Of a stretch of DNA of 24,000 bases, positions 7,965 to 15,660 are shown in pieces. A program made the position numbers and the translations under genes. Origin of the DNA: Gammaproteobacteria bacterium (GTDB lineage Bacteria > Pseudomonadota > Gammaproteobacteria > Comchoanobacterales > Comchoanobacteraceae). How positions within the stretch are numbered: the first letter of the stretch is position 1; each line of letters starts with the position of its first letter. The DNA lies in the NCBI GenBank assembly GCA_029243665.1, contig JAQWRO010000076.1, positions 1-24,000 on the forward strand, read 5' to 3'. Below the pieces are notes generated by a model. The model did not search any database. It was not told where the DNA came from and saw only the letters and a list, made by a program, of their open reading frames with translations.

Positions 7965-9223
7965 GAAGGGAGATCACTTGTTTCAAAAAGGTATTTAGAG
8001 GCTTTCAAGATGTCTTCTTCTTTATCAATAATGGCTTGTTTAAGCTGTGTGGTTGGTTTATGAAGAAATAGATTGGTGAGACTTCGAATGCTTTCAATTA
8101 CAACCTCATCAGGGGCAATGCCTTGTTCAAGCTGTTTCAGTGCTTTGTTAATTGCTTGATTTTGGGCTTCTTGGATGTGTTGGCGAAAGTTAATAATGTG
8201 ATTCAGCTGACCCTTTGCAACATGGTTCTCATAAATCAGGTTGGCTTCATATTCAATCATTTTTTCGGCCTTTTTAGCAGCTAGTGTTCGATGTTCTTGG
8301 CCTTGTTGCATTTGTTTTTGCAAATCGTCAATATTTAATAATTGGCAGTTTTCTAGTTGGTTAATTTCAGTTTCAACATCTCTAGGGACTGCTAAGTCAA
8401 AAATTAAAAAAGTTTTTTCTGGATGCTTGTTGAGTGTGTTTTCGATGAGCCCCTTTCCAAGAATAGGCATCTGACTTGACGTTGCCGTAATGATAATATC
8501 AAAATCTTTTATGTTGTCGGGAATGTTCTGGATACGCATGGCAGTTAAGTTATGTTTGGCGCCAATGCGTTTGGCGCGCTCGAGTGTCCTTCCAGCGATA
8601 GATATCTGACCAAAATTATACTTTATGTATTGGTTAGCAATAAGGGCAATGGTTTCTCCTGTCCCGATCATTAATGTATTAAGGTTCTTACGACCTGGAT
8701 AATGTGTGTGGACAGTTTTGTAAATTGCGTGAGTTAAAGTAACCGTTGATTCATGAATCTTGTTGGCATGTCGAATGTGTTTGCAAGCTTCGTAGACTTT
8801 TTGGCAAATGGCGTAGAGGCTGTTTTGAACAAAACCCAGTGATCTCCCATGTTCAACAGCTTTTTTAAACTGCCCAAAAATTTGTTGTTCACCTAGTAGC
8901 ATTGAGTCAAGGCCACAGCAGACTTTAATCATATGATTAATAGCATCTAAGTTTTGATGGTGATACATGTTTTTTTCAAGGGTTTTAATAGGCAAATGAC
9001 TATGTGAAGCGATCCAGGAAAGTATACGCTCGATATCTGTCACACCATTGCCGTTAAAAATAATTTCACTACGATTACAGGTGTTTAGTAGTATAAAGTC
9101 TGTTGCGTTTAACATGACTTTAACCTGTTTGCCATTGTCATAAAACGCCTCGTCGGAGAAGACGAGTTGTTCCCTGAGGTTAATTGGGCAACGATGATGG
9201 TTGAAACCGATAATATGTATCAT
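7961..9223 (-). CDS. hemA: glutamyl-tRNA reductase
   Basis: First committed step of the C5 haem pathway, reducing glutamyl-tRNA(Glu) to glutamate-1-semialdehyde with NADPH. The protein is 420 aa. The catalytic Cys49 lies in LLNTCNRSEI. Other landmarks are CCGLDSMLLGEQQIFGQ, the NADPH-binding MIGTGETIALIA, and the C-terminal dimerisation helices. The N-terminus MIHIIGFNHHRCPINLRE is standard for the family. It heads the hemA-prfA-apaH operon. A promoter with a perfect TATAAT box lies only 8 nt before the ATG, and no Shine-Dalgarno is seen, so the message may be leaderless. Confidence 0.97.
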   Translation of the reverse strand: MIHIIGFNHHRCPINLREQLVFSDEAFYDNGKQVKVMLNATDFILLNTCNRSEIIFNGNGVTDIERILSWIASHSHLPIKTLEKNMYHHQNLDAINHMIKVCCGLDSMLLGEQQIFGQFKKAVEHGRSLGFVQNSLYAICQKVYEACKHIRHANKIHESTVTLTHAIYKTVHTHYPGRKNLNTLMIGTGETIALIANQYIKYNFGQISIAGRTLERAKRIGAKHNLTAMRIQNIPDNIKDFDIIITATSSQMPILGKGLIENTLNKHPEKTFLIFDLAVPRDVETEINQLENCQLLNIDDLQKQMQQGQEHRTLAAKKAEKMIEYEANLIYENHVAKGQLNHIINFRQHIQEAQNQAINKALKQLEQGIAPDEVVIESIRSLTNLFLHKPTTQLKQAIIDKEEDILKASKYLFETSDLPS

Positions 9224-9231
9224 AATTTAAT

Positions 9232-9260
9232 ATTATAATTATATGCTATTATGCAGTAAA
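9232..9260 (-). promoter_or_regulatory. predicted sigma-70 promoter of hemA
   Basis: Reading on the minus strand, TTTACT (9260-9255), a 17-nt spacer and TATAAT (9237-9232) are followed after 8 nt by the hemA ATG. Transcription would start at or next to the start codon, giving a leaderless message. Confidence 0.6.
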
Positions 9261-9324
9261 TTCCAATGGTTATGTGTGTTTTGGGCCTAAAAATATGATA
9301 ATTTAGTATGATTAAATAAAAATA

Positions 9325-9353
9325 TTGCGTAAAATCTCAAATGGTAATAAAAT
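9325..9353 (+). promoter_or_regulatory. predicted sigma-70 promoter of mrp
   Basis: TTGCGT (9325-9330), a 17-nt spacer and TAAAAT (9348-9353) end 9 nt before the mrp ATG. The predicted leader is about 2 nt with no Shine-Dalgarno. It is divergent from the hemA promoter within a 139-nt intergenic region. Confidence 0.5.
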
Positions 9354-9362
9354 CTTAAACTA

Positions 9363-10391
9363 ATGAATATTGAAGATAAATATAAATCAGTCATTTCAAA
9401 ATTGATATGCCCTTGGCTTAATTTGCCTTTTGGTGATCAAATAGATATAAAGACAAAAGGTAAAGAAGTTGTCATCACTTTAATTTATCCTGTTGAAAAA
9501 AAACATGTTGCTGATTTGACGCAGCAGTTCCATGTTGCTTTAGAATCGTTATTGCCACCTGATATGGGTTTAAAAATATATTCCAAAGTGCCAACTTATA
9601 AGACTCAAATTTTAAATACGAAAATAAGTAATGTTAAAAATGTCATTGCAGTGAGTTCGGGCAAAGGTGGTGTAGGCAAGACAACAACCGCATGCCGCTT
9701 GGCAGCTCAGTTATCAGAATCTGGTTACCGAGTTGGTTTATTTGATGCAGATATCTATGGCCCTAATGTTCCAATCATGATGGGTACCCAGTCTTCTGAG
9801 GCTGACGCTACAGATGGTGATCAATTTTTGCCTATCATGAAAAATGATATTGCTACAATGTCCTTGGCATATTTAGTGGATGCAGATAAGCCAATGGTGT
9901 GGCGTGGTCCAATCTTAAGTAAAACGCTATTGCAAATTTTAATGCAAACAAAGTGGCCACAGTTGGATTTTTTGATTTTAGATTTGCCGCCTGGCACTGG
10001 TGATACGCAGTTGACCCTTGCTCAAAAAATTCCTATCATTGGCGCTATTTCTGTGGCAACACCGCACCCTATGGCTCAAGCAGATGCATTGAAGGGTGTT
10101 AAAATGTTTGCAAAAGTATCTGTGCCTATGTTGGGTTATATCAATAATATGGCAATGCATACATGTGAACAATGTGGCCATGAGACACATGCTTGGTCAG
10201 CGGGTGTTCAAAGGTTGTCTTCTGAAATGACACTGCTGGGTGACGTGCCTTTTGATACAAAGTACAGTAAGCCAATCAAAAAAAATAAGCAAGATGATTG
10301 CTTTTCTCGCATAGTAACTGCTTTAATTAAAGAGATAGCAGCATTGCCTGATCATCCAACAGGTAATATACCAACAATAGTGACAGAATAG
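9363..10391 (+). CDS. mrp: iron-sulfur cluster carrier ATPase Mrp/ApbC
   Basis: A P-loop ATPase of the Mrp/Nbp35 type that binds and transfers iron-sulfur clusters to apoproteins in the cytosol (342 aa). A short, diverged MIP18-like domain (about 1-80) precedes the ATPase. The ATPase has the deviant Walker A SGKGGVGKTT (99-108), switch DADIYGPN (128-135), and DLPPGTGD (207-214). A C-x2-C pair at Cys268/Cys271 (CEQCGH) bridges a cluster between monomers in this family. It is followed 10 nt later by dcd, probably in the same transcript. Another iron-sulfur carrier, erpA, is encoded elsewhere in the window. Confidence 0.95.
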   Translation: MNIEDKYKSVISKLICPWLNLPFGDQIDIKTKGKEVVITLIYPVEKKHVADLTQQFHVALESLLPPDMGLKIYSKVPTYKTQILNTKISNVKNVIAVSSGKGGVGKTTTACRLAAQLSESGYRVGLFDADIYGPNVPIMMGTQSSEADATDGDQFLPIMKNDIATMSLAYLVDADKPMVWRGPILSKTLLQILMQTKWPQLDFLILDLPPGTGDTQLTLAQKIPIIGAISVATPHPMAQADALKGVKMFAKVSVPMLGYINNMAMHTCEQCGHETHAWSAGVQRLSSEMTLLGDVPFDTKYSKPIKKNKQDDCFSRIVTALIKEIAALPDHPTGNIPTIVTE

Positions 10392-10401
10392 GAGAATTAC
10401 G

Positions 10402-10965
10402 ATGTCAATTATGTCTGATAACTGGATTAACAAAATGGCTGCCAAAGGCATGATTAGCCCATTTGAGCCAAACCAAGTACGCACAAATGAGCATGGTAAA
10501 ATTGTATCTTATGGTACTTCTAGTTATGGTTATGATGTTCGTTGTGCCAATGAGTTTAAGGTCTTCACAAACATTCATTCTGCAGTTGTTGACCCTAAAG
10601 CATTTGACCCTAATAGTTTTGTGAGTATTGAAGCCGATAGTTGTATTATCCCTCCAAACAGTTTTGCATTGGCTAGAACAGTTGAGTATTTTGATATCCC
10701 TAGAGATATTTTGACAATTTGCTTAGGAAAGTCTACTTATGCTCGGTGCGGTATCATTGTTAACGTTACACCCTTGGAGCCAGAATGGCATGGGCATGTG
10801 ACTTTAGAATTTTCAAACACTACCAGCTTGCCTGCAAAGATCTATGCAAACGAAGGTGTTGCTCAAATGATTTTCTTGAAAGGCGAGTCAGTTTGTAGTA
10901 CATCCTACAAAGACCGTGCTGGAAAGTATCAAGGTCAGAAAGGTGTGACTGAGCCAATAACGTAA
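10402..10965 (+). CDS. dcd: dCTP deaminase
   Basis: Deaminates dCTP to dUTP, feeding dTMP synthesis. At 187 aa it belongs to the trimeric dCTP deaminase/dUTPase fold. Visible motifs are SSYGYDVRCANEF (about 40-52), LGKSTYARCGI (108-118, with the Ser and Arg that bind phosphates) and EPEWHGHVTLEFSNT, in which Glu136 is the expected general-base Glu. The C-terminal YKDRAGKYQGQKG closes over the nucleotide. The ATG at 10402 has a good AGGAGA site. The gene ends in a hairpin shared with convergent ihfB. Confidence 0.96.
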   Translation: MSIMSDNWINKMAAKGMISPFEPNQVRTNEHGKIVSYGTSSYGYDVRCANEFKVFTNIHSAVVDPKAFDPNSFVSIEADSCIIPPNSFALARTVEYFDIPRDILTICLGKSTYARCGIIVNVTPLEPEWHGHVTLEFSNTTSLPAKIYANEGVAQMIFLKGESVCSTSYKDRAGKYQGQKGVTEPIT

Positions 10966-10979
10966 AGTTATTGGTCAGT
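10948..10979. terminator. hairpin between convergent dcd and ihfB
   Basis: An inverted repeat pairs ACTGA plus CCAATAAC (10948-10961, with one bulged G at 10953) with GTTATTGG plus TCAGT (10967-10979) around a 5-nt loop. It spans the last codons of both dcd and ihfB. There is no T tract on either side, so it may act as a transcript-end stabiliser or bidirectional attenuator rather than a textbook terminator. Confidence 0.55.
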
Positions 10980-11267
10980 TCCTTTTGCTTCAGGGTTTAG
11001 TTTTTCTCTAATATTTTTACTTGGCTTGTAATGGATTTTATATCGTCCATTGGTCCAAATTTTCTCGCCTGTTTGTGGATTCACTGCTTGACGAGGATTT
11101 AATTTCTTAAGTGTCATGCTGCCAAAGCCCCTGATCTCAACGCGGTCACCTTGTGTTAGAGAATTCACAAGGGTACGGAACATAAAGTTAGTAATAAGGT
11201 CAACTTCTCTGTAGTTGAGTGTCTCAGCCTTTTCGGCTAGTAAGTTTATAAATTCTGATTTAACCAT
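10968..11267 (-). CDS. ihfB: integration host factor beta subunit
   Basis: A 99-aa DNA-bending protein of the HU/IHF family. The N-terminus MVKSEFINLLAEKA and the segment RVEIRGFGSMTLKK match IhfB more closely than HU or IhfA. It also has the DNA-intercalating arm PRQAVNPQTGEKIW, with Pro at the tip, and YKIHYKPSKNIREKLN. In E. coli IhfB pairs with IhfA; no ihfA is in the window. It is divergent from the chagasin-like gene and convergent with dcd. A consensus TTGACA promoter ends 7 nt before the ATG. Confidence 0.92.
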   Translation of the reverse strand: MVKSEFINLLAEKAETLNYREVDLITNFMFRTLVNSLTQGDRVEIRGFGSMTLKKLNPRQAVNPQTGEKIWTNGRYKIHYKPSKNIREKLNPEAKGTDQ

Positions 11268-11274
11268 AGCCTTG

Positions 11275-11302
11275 ATTTTACTATCTTAAAATTAATTGTC
11301 AA
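11275..11302 (-). promoter_or_regulatory. predicted sigma-70 promoter of ihfB
   Basis: On the minus strand, a perfect TTGACA (11302-11297), a 16-nt spacer and TAAAAT (11280-11275) are followed by 7 nt and the ihfB ATG. The predicted start site coincides with the start codon. This is the best-matching promoter in the window. Confidence 0.65.
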
Positions 11303-11463
11303 CATTAAGTTTGTACTCAAAGCATTGTATTTGCACATTGATTTGTAAATATTATCTTTTAGGCTTTATATATTGTTTTTTTTTATCGAAACGTTAAAAA
11401 TTAGATATTTAAACGTAACTGGGTTAATATCAAACTATAATATATATAAGTGAGGAAATTACA

Positions 11464-11844
11464 ATGATAAAATCAAGCCATTATCTTACATTAGCAGCAT
11501 TATCTTTATCGGCAGCATTTGCTAACCCTCTGTATCCAATTGACCCTAATCACCCTGAAGTGATACATCCAGAATCAAACACATTCTTTATTGAATTGCC
11601 TTCTAATTCAACCACAGGTTATCAATGGAAGGTGATTTCAACTACACAAGGAGTTTCAGTCAAGCAAAAAGTATACTTGCCGCCTGAGCAGCCATGTTGT
11701 GGTGCACCCGGTGTAGAGCAACTGGATGTGTTCCTTGCTGTGAACTTTCCAGGACAGGGTGAAATTGTGATGGCATATATTCGACCTTGGGAGCAATCAG
11801 GTGATGCTGAAGTTAAAACGGTCGATATTAAGATAGAGAAGTAG
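11464..11844 (+). CDS. chagasin-like (I42) cysteine protease inhibitor, exported
   Basis: A 126-aa secreted protein with an N-terminal signal peptide (about residues 1-20, ending AAFA before NPLY). The mature part carries the three loops of the I42 chagasin family in order: NSTTGY (48-53), GAPG (80-83, preceded by a Cys pair) and RPW (107-109). In known members these loops insert into the active-site cleft of papain-like cysteine proteases. The likely role is periplasmic or extracellular inhibition of cysteine proteases of self or host. TATAAT lies at 11436-11441 and the GAGGA site at 11452-11456, so this gene has an ordinary leader. The target cannot be told from sequence. Confidence 0.88.
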   Translation: MIKSSHYLTLAALSLSAAFANPLYPIDPNHPEVIHPESNTFFIELPSNSTTGYQWKVISTTQGVSVKQKVYLPPEQPCCGAPGVEQLDVFLAVNFPGQGEIVMAYIRPWEQSGDAEVKTVDIKIEK

Positions 11845-11923
11845 ATTTTTAAACAAATTGTTATTTGAAACTTGTTTTTATTAAAGTTTTTGTATAACAT
11901 AGCAATTTAAATTTAGGAAAACT

Positions 11924-12148
11924 ATGAGTAAAGTTTGTTCAATCACAAAAAAACGCCCAATGAGCGGTAACCATGTTTCACATGCTAAAAACCATGTAAA
12001 GCGTCGTTTTATGCCAAATTTACAAACAAAGCGCTTTTGGGATCCCGTTAAGAAAACTTATGTTAAACTTGTTGTGTCCGCTAAAGCAATCAAATTGATT
12101 GATAAAATTGGTTTTACAGCTGCAATGGAAAAATTTAACAAGCAGTAG
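11924..12148 (+). CDS. rpmB: 50S ribosomal protein L28
   Basis: Large-subunit ribosomal protein, 74 aa. The N-terminal MSKVCSITKKRPMSGNHVSH and the following basic stretch NHVKRRFMPNLQTKRFW are diagnostic. There is no zinc-binding CxxC pair, so this is the zinc-free form. A leader with an AGGA site precedes it. It is followed 16 nt later by rpmG, the usual pairing, with which it probably shares a transcript. Confidence 0.97.
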   Translation: MSKVCSITKKRPMSGNHVSHAKNHVKRRFMPNLQTKRFWDPVKKTYVKLVVSAKAIKLIDKIGFTAAMEKFNKQ

Positions 12149-12164
12149 GGTTTAGAGGTATAAT

Positions 12165-12341
12165 ATGGCAGGAAAAAATAAAGCTAGAGTATTCGTAAAA
12201 TTAGTATCATCCGAAGGTACGGGTGAGTACTATACAACGACAGTGAATCATAGAAATATGGAATCTAAGAAGCTTAAACTTAAAAAGTATGATAAGAAAC
12301 TTAGACGTACTGTCATCTTCAATGAAGAAAAACTGAAGTAA
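12165..12341 (+). CDS. rpmG: 50S ribosomal protein L33
   Basis: A 58-codon gene encoding MAGKNKARVFVKLVSSEGTG at its start, then YYTTTVNHRN and the lysine-rich KKLKLKKYDKKLRRTVIF. These are the L33 landmarks. It lacks the CxxC pairs of the zinc-binding form. An AGAGG site lies just before the ATG. It immediately follows rpmB and ends just before a strong terminator. Confidence 0.96.
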   Translation: MAGKNKARVFVKLVSSEGTGEYYTTTVNHRNMESKKLKLKKYDKKLRRTVIFNEEKLK

Positions 12342-12349
12342 TATTTGAT

Positions 12350-12802
12350 CTAAGAAAAAAGCGCTAAGGGCGCTTTTTTTCTACAAGAAAAGAACCCATT
12401 ATGTAATGGTGATTCTTGAAAAAGATTCTTAAAATCATCTGGTAAACTATTATAAATTTTCTTTTCTACAGGAATATTTCCTTTAAGTCGTTTGTAATTC
12501 AACTGCTCATACACTAAAGAGATCGCAAACGCTATCAATAATGCTAGAAGACAACAGCAAAACATAATGGTAAGTATTCCTGGCGGCTTGGATGTATCTG
12601 GTCTATCGCCCAAGCTATCGATATGTTTAAGTGTATGCATGAGGTAGCAGATATTGTTTCTAAACTGTTCGTCATTAGTTGGGCCTCCATCAATCAACGG
12701 TGCTTTGTTAAACTGCTGTATTTCAGTCTCTAACACTTGTTCAATAGCGTCACGTAATCCCCTTAGATTTTTATCTGATATCCATAAGCTTATGTTCGTC
12801 AT
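12350..12802 (-). CDS. hypothetical single-pass membrane protein
   Basis: A 150-aa reading frame with a polar, helical N-terminal half and one strong membrane helix at about residues 76-99, which contains a CCC run (TIMFCCCLLALLIAFAISLV). A basic stretch YKRLKGN follows. The composition looks like a real protein, but no family is recognised. No clear Shine-Dalgarno precedes the ATG. The last codons (KKAPLALFS) are read through the rpmG terminator hairpin, which is unusual for a functional end. It could be a small effector-like or inner-membrane protein, or a decayed gene. Confidence 0.5.
   Translation of the reverse strand: MTNISLWISDKNLRGLRDAIEQVLETEIQQFNKAPLIDGGPTNDEQFRNNICYLMHTLKHIDSLGDRPDTSKPPGILTIMFCCCLLALLIAFAISLVYEQLNYKRLKGNIPVEKKIYNSLPDDFKNLFQESPLHNGFFSCRKKAPLALFS
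12355..12380. terminator. intrinsic terminator after rpmB-rpmG
   Basis: The arms AAAAAAGCGC (12355-12364) and GCGCTTTTTT (12370-12379) enclose a 5-nt loop, with a T run to 12380. The symmetric A/T flanks make it able to work in both directions. It also lies across the last codons of the minus-strand ORF. Confidence 0.85.
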
Positions 12803-13178
12803 ATCGTCATATCATCATTAGGCATTGGTTTGCGATGGTTTGTGGCAGGGTTTATGATTTAGCTCTTGGCAAATTTTAAGATTGCTTGAGAATAAACGTT
12901 TCATGCTATATGGATATTTTATCCTTTCTAATGAAGTTCTGTTGTAATTATCATAGATGTCTCTGAGGGACTTTGTACTTGTTTGTGAAGGTATTGTATG
13001 TGTCTTGTGGCTCGGTTATTTTAATGTCGTAAGGCTGCTCATATCTATATGTGATCATATATATTATATACATATGATCTTAATATATATAAATTAAGAA
13101 GAGCTTAATTTATAAAGCGCTATATGTAAAAGCTATTGAAGGATAGGAACAGATCCTTGATGCGCTAAAAAGCTATGA
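12803..13178. other. gene-free AT-rich region with several inverted repeats
   Basis: No convincing ORF is seen. Near-palindromes cluster in its right half. GATCATAT (13053-13060) pairs with ATATGATC (13072-13079). TATAAATTAAG (13088-13098) pairs with CTTAATTTATA (13104-13114) around a 5-nt loop. AAGGAT (13139-13144) pairs with ATCCTT (13153-13158), nested inside AGCGC (13116-13120) and GCGCT (13162-13166). They lie just downstream of the tolC-like gene on the minus strand and could end its transcript or form a small structured RNA. No T tract is present. Confidence 0.4.
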
Positions 13179-14507
13179 TTAAATCGCTATATTTCTTAAG
13201 TTGACACCTTTTGAGGTTGTTTGATCAAGGGTTTTAAGGATTTGTGTTGGTGACTCTCCTGTTAATGCTCTCAGCCCTGCATAATAAGTAAAGTATTCAT
13301 ATCTTTTCTGAGCAAGTATCGTTTCATTACTCTGTAGCTCTTGGATACTGTTTAATACATCTAACAGTGTCATTGAGCCAGCATTATACGATGCTTGCGT
13401 TGCTTTTAAGCTTACTTTTGCACTTTTAACAGCATTTTCGTATCTGCGAACAGCCTCTTTTGAGGCAAGAACACTTTCATACGCTGTGCTTAGTTGTGTT
13501 AGTGTGTCTATTACAACGCCTCTGTTGGATGCGACTGCTTCGTCATAAATGCCTTGTTGCTGCATAGCTACGCCAGGGTTATTGGCAAGATTAAGTCCAA
13601 CGCCAACTGTGGTTATTGTGGATTCTTCAACCGTTTGTGAAGGAAGGTAGTCGCTTTGATCATGATAGTTAGTATATGTGAGGCCATAGGTAATGTAAGG
13701 AAGGAAGCTTGATCTTGCTGAATAAAGCTGATTTTGGTTTGCTTGCAAGTTTAGTTTGCTGGCACGGATATTGTCATTGTCACTCAACGTTGATGCTTTA
13801 TACGAATCAATGTTTTTTAGTGTTAGAGTATCATTTAGTTTTATGTCACTAGATAATTGAGGTAATGTTGTGTAATTTACCCCTGTTAAAATAAAGAGCT
13901 GATTAAGTCCAGTGCTTATGCTTAGTTTGGCATCTACTTGTTGTGCAACCACAACATCATAAGACGTCTTTGCTTGGGCTACATTGGCTTTTGTGGACGC
14001 ACCCAGGCGCAGCTTTTGTTTTTCTTGTTCGTATACTTTTTTCAGGTAAGCAGCTTGAGTTTTTAAAGCCATAAGTGATTCATAGCTTGATAAAACATTA
14101 GCATATTGACCAACAACAGAGTTTAGTAATGAGCTATGTTCTGCATTTAAGGCTGCTTTAGCACTGTCTGCTGCTTTGTTAGCGCTAATTGTATTAAATA
14201 TCTTGGGCGCGGATACGCTTTGTGAGATATCAACTGACAATACATTTGGATGGCTGTCTCGCTTAGAGCCATCTTTGTAGGTAAATTCATTGTTGTTTAT
14301 ATCATAATTAACCAGGGGTAAGGGTGCAAAGTTATAATATTGCTCAAATTTAACGCCAATGCTTTGTTCCACTGTTGCCTTAACTGTCTCCAAATCGGGG
14401 CTAAATCTTATAGCATCATTATAAAGTGTGGTTAGACTGTTGCTTTTACTTGCAAGAGTTACAGTGCATATAAAAATGATTGTTAGTTTATATAACGCAT
14501 GTTTCAT
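13179..14507 (-). CDS. TolC-like outer membrane efflux/secretion protein (copy 1)
   Basis: Predicted TolC-family protein (442 aa) forming a trimeric outer-membrane channel with a periplasmic coiled-coil tunnel. It has a signal peptide at about residues 1-24 (MKHALYKLTIIFICTVTLAS). Two related halves of long amphipathic helices with heptad patterns follow (for example LKTQAAYLKKVYEQEKQKLR and the C-terminal AYESVLASKEAVRRYENAVK). Family-typical turns GASTKANVAQAKTSYD and NAGSMTLLDVLNSIQEL mark the equivalent positions of each half. AGGAGA lies 7 nt before the ATG. It sits 61 nt downstream of the Cro/C1-type regulator gene on the same strand. No periplasmic adaptor or ABC/RND pump is nearby, so its partner must be elsewhere. 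Confidence 0.88.
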   Translation of the reverse strand: MKHALYKLTIIFICTVTLASKSNSLTTLYNDAIRFSPDLETVKATVEQSIGVKFEQYYNFAPLPLVNYDINNNEFTYKDGSKRDSHPNVLSVDISQSVSAPKIFNTISANKAADSAKAALNAEHSSLLNSVVGQYANVLSSYESLMALKTQAAYLKKVYEQEKQKLRLGASTKANVAQAKTSYDVVVAQQVDAKLSISTGLNQLFILTGVNYTTLPQLSSDIKLNDTLTLKNIDSYKASTLSDNDNIRASKLNLQANQNQLYSARSSFLPYITYGLTYTNYHDQSDYLPSQTVEESTITTVGVGLNLANNPGVAMQQQGIYDEAVASNRGVVIDTLTQLSTAYESVLASKEAVRRYENAVKSAKVSLKATQASYNAGSMTLLDVLNSIQELQSNETILAQKRYEYFTYYAGLRALTGESPTQILKTLDQTTSKGVNLRNIAI

Positions 14508-14568
14508 GAGTTTCTCCTAATGTGTTCAATAAGATTGGTTGTAACAATTTTATAAGTATTATTTGGTA

Positions 14569-15186
14569 TCATATTTTTCTAATCCATTCTATTGGGGCAA
14601 AATATTCAATCATATAAAGCTTGTTTAAATTGGTAATGCTAGATGCTAATGGATTTAAATGAATTAAGTTGTAAAGGTTTTTTTCACTGGGATGTGTTTT
14701 GATTACCCTAACCACATACTGGTCGAGACAAGTCGGTTTTACAATACATATATGTCCATTGTAGTGAGTAATTTGTTTGTTTGTTTTTTTTGTTCCAGCC
14801 ACTAGTTGTCTTGGTTTGAAGTGTGGGAGCATTGTATTGTCATCAATTTTTAGATGAATAGCATTTTGATTTAATCTTTCAAATACAATAAGGTCTTCCT
14901 GAGGTGTGCTTCGCTTGTGTTTCTTTGTTTCTTTCAAGTTCGATGGTTCGACATTTTCAAAATTAGGTCCAATGCCAGATTGATACATAAGCCACTCAAA
15001 GGTACAAAATATTTGCTCGCACTTAAGAGCAGAAATGATTAAAGTTGCACCTTTTTCTGTTAGGCCGCCAAAGCGAGCTGTTTCCCAGTTTTGCAATGTG
15101 CCGGGAGAAATATTATATTTTTTTGAAAAGTCTTTGCGAGACAGGCCAGTTGTTTTGCGCAGGCGTTTAAGTCTGTGTGCGCGCAT
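14569..15186 (-). CDS. Cro/C1-type repressor with degenerate S24-like domain
   Basis: Transcription regulator with an N-terminal XRE helix-turn-helix: LKRLRKTTGLSRKDFSKKYN, then SPGTLQNWE, the recognition helix. A linker leads to a C-terminal domain with the LexA/CI peptidase S24 fold pattern. The usual catalytic SM motif is NTMLPHF and the usual catalytic Lys segment is YVVRVI, so self-cleavage is unlikely. I prefer ATG 15186 (205 aa) because it begins directly before the helix-turn-helix and has an upstream GGAG. The frame is open to ATG 15237 (222 aa). It is probably autoregulated through the palindrome before its start, and may control the adjacent tolC-like gene. Similar dead-peptidase C1-type regulators occur in phage and in some gammaproteobacteria. 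Confidence 0.82.
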   Translation of the reverse strand: MRAHRLKRLRKTTGLSRKDFSKKYNISPGTLQNWETARFGGLTEKGATLIISALKCEQIFCTFEWLMYQSGIGPNFENVEPSNLKETKKHKRSTPQEDLIVFERLNQNAIHLKIDDNTMLPHFKPRQLVAGTKKTNKQITHYNGHICIVKPTCLDQYVVRVIKTHPSEKNLYNLIHLNPLASSITNLNKLYMIEYFAPIEWIRKI

Positions 15187-15238
15187 TTCTTTTGATGCTC
15201 CGCTTATATTTCCCTGTATATTGTTTGTGCCCGTCATA

Positions 15239-15256
15239 GTGTAAGATATGTCTCAC
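15239..15256. promoter_or_regulatory. candidate operator upstream of the C1-type regulator
   Basis: An 18-bp imperfect dyad with outer GTG/CAC and a central ATAT (12 of 18 positions symmetric). It overlaps a possible minus-strand promoter (TTGATG, 16 nt, TATCTT) of the regulator gene. Placement and symmetry suit an autoregulatory repressor site, but there is no second copy to confirm it. Confidence 0.3.
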
Positions 15257-15278
15257 GTAAAAATCATCAAATATCTTC

Positions 15279-15358
15279 TTGATAGAGGTTGGCTAAAAAG
15301 CAAGAATTAGTTTGTGCGAATTTTGCATTTTTTTAGCGTTATAAATAGTGTCTATCAA
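15279..15358. repeat. nested 80-bp inverted repeat
   Basis: The outer arms TTGATAGA (15279-15286) and TCTATCAA (15351-15358) are perfect. Inside them GCTAAAAAGCAA (15292-15303) pairs with a TTGC...TTTTTAGC arm (15323-15337), with a short bulge. It lies between the divergent C1-type regulator and a small ORF. It could be a structured leader RNA, a degenerate miniature element or a terminator-like structure. Confidence 0.45.
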
Positions 15359-15436
15359 AAAGCCTAATATTATAAAAGTTAACATAATGTGAAGAGATTT
15401 TATAGATTTTTTTAAATATCGGAATAATGAAGTAGT

Positions 15437-15649
15437 ATGTTAAATTGGCTTAAAGAAAAAACATTTGGAAAATCATCTCTAATGATAAAAAAATTAGGTA
15501 GAAATGGTGAGGTTTTAGTGCTTAAAGTGCGCAAAATTGGTCAAGAGTCAATGTCACTCAAAGACATTGTTTCTAATCAGTCTATGTTTGAGCGTTTTGA
15601 TCGTGATGAGCAACGCTGGTTGTTAGTATTGGCATCAAGATTGAAATAA
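15437..15649 (+). CDS. hypothetical 70-aa protein
   Basis: A small basic ORF beginning MLNWLKEKTFGKSS, with a mixed helix and strand pattern (EVLVLKVRKIGQ, then SLKDIVSNQSMFERFDRDEQ, then RWLLVLASRLK). No signal peptide or membrane segment and no recognised family. The ribosome-binding site is weak (TGAAG just upstream). It fits neatly between the inverted repeat and the convergent second tolC-like gene (11-nt gap), which supports it being real. The evidence is limited to composition and position. Confidence 0.5.
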   Translation: MLNWLKEKTFGKSSLMIKKLGRNGEVLVLKVRKIGQESMSLKDIVSNQSMFERFDRDEQRWLLVLASRLK

Positions 15650-15660
15650 AAAAAATTATT

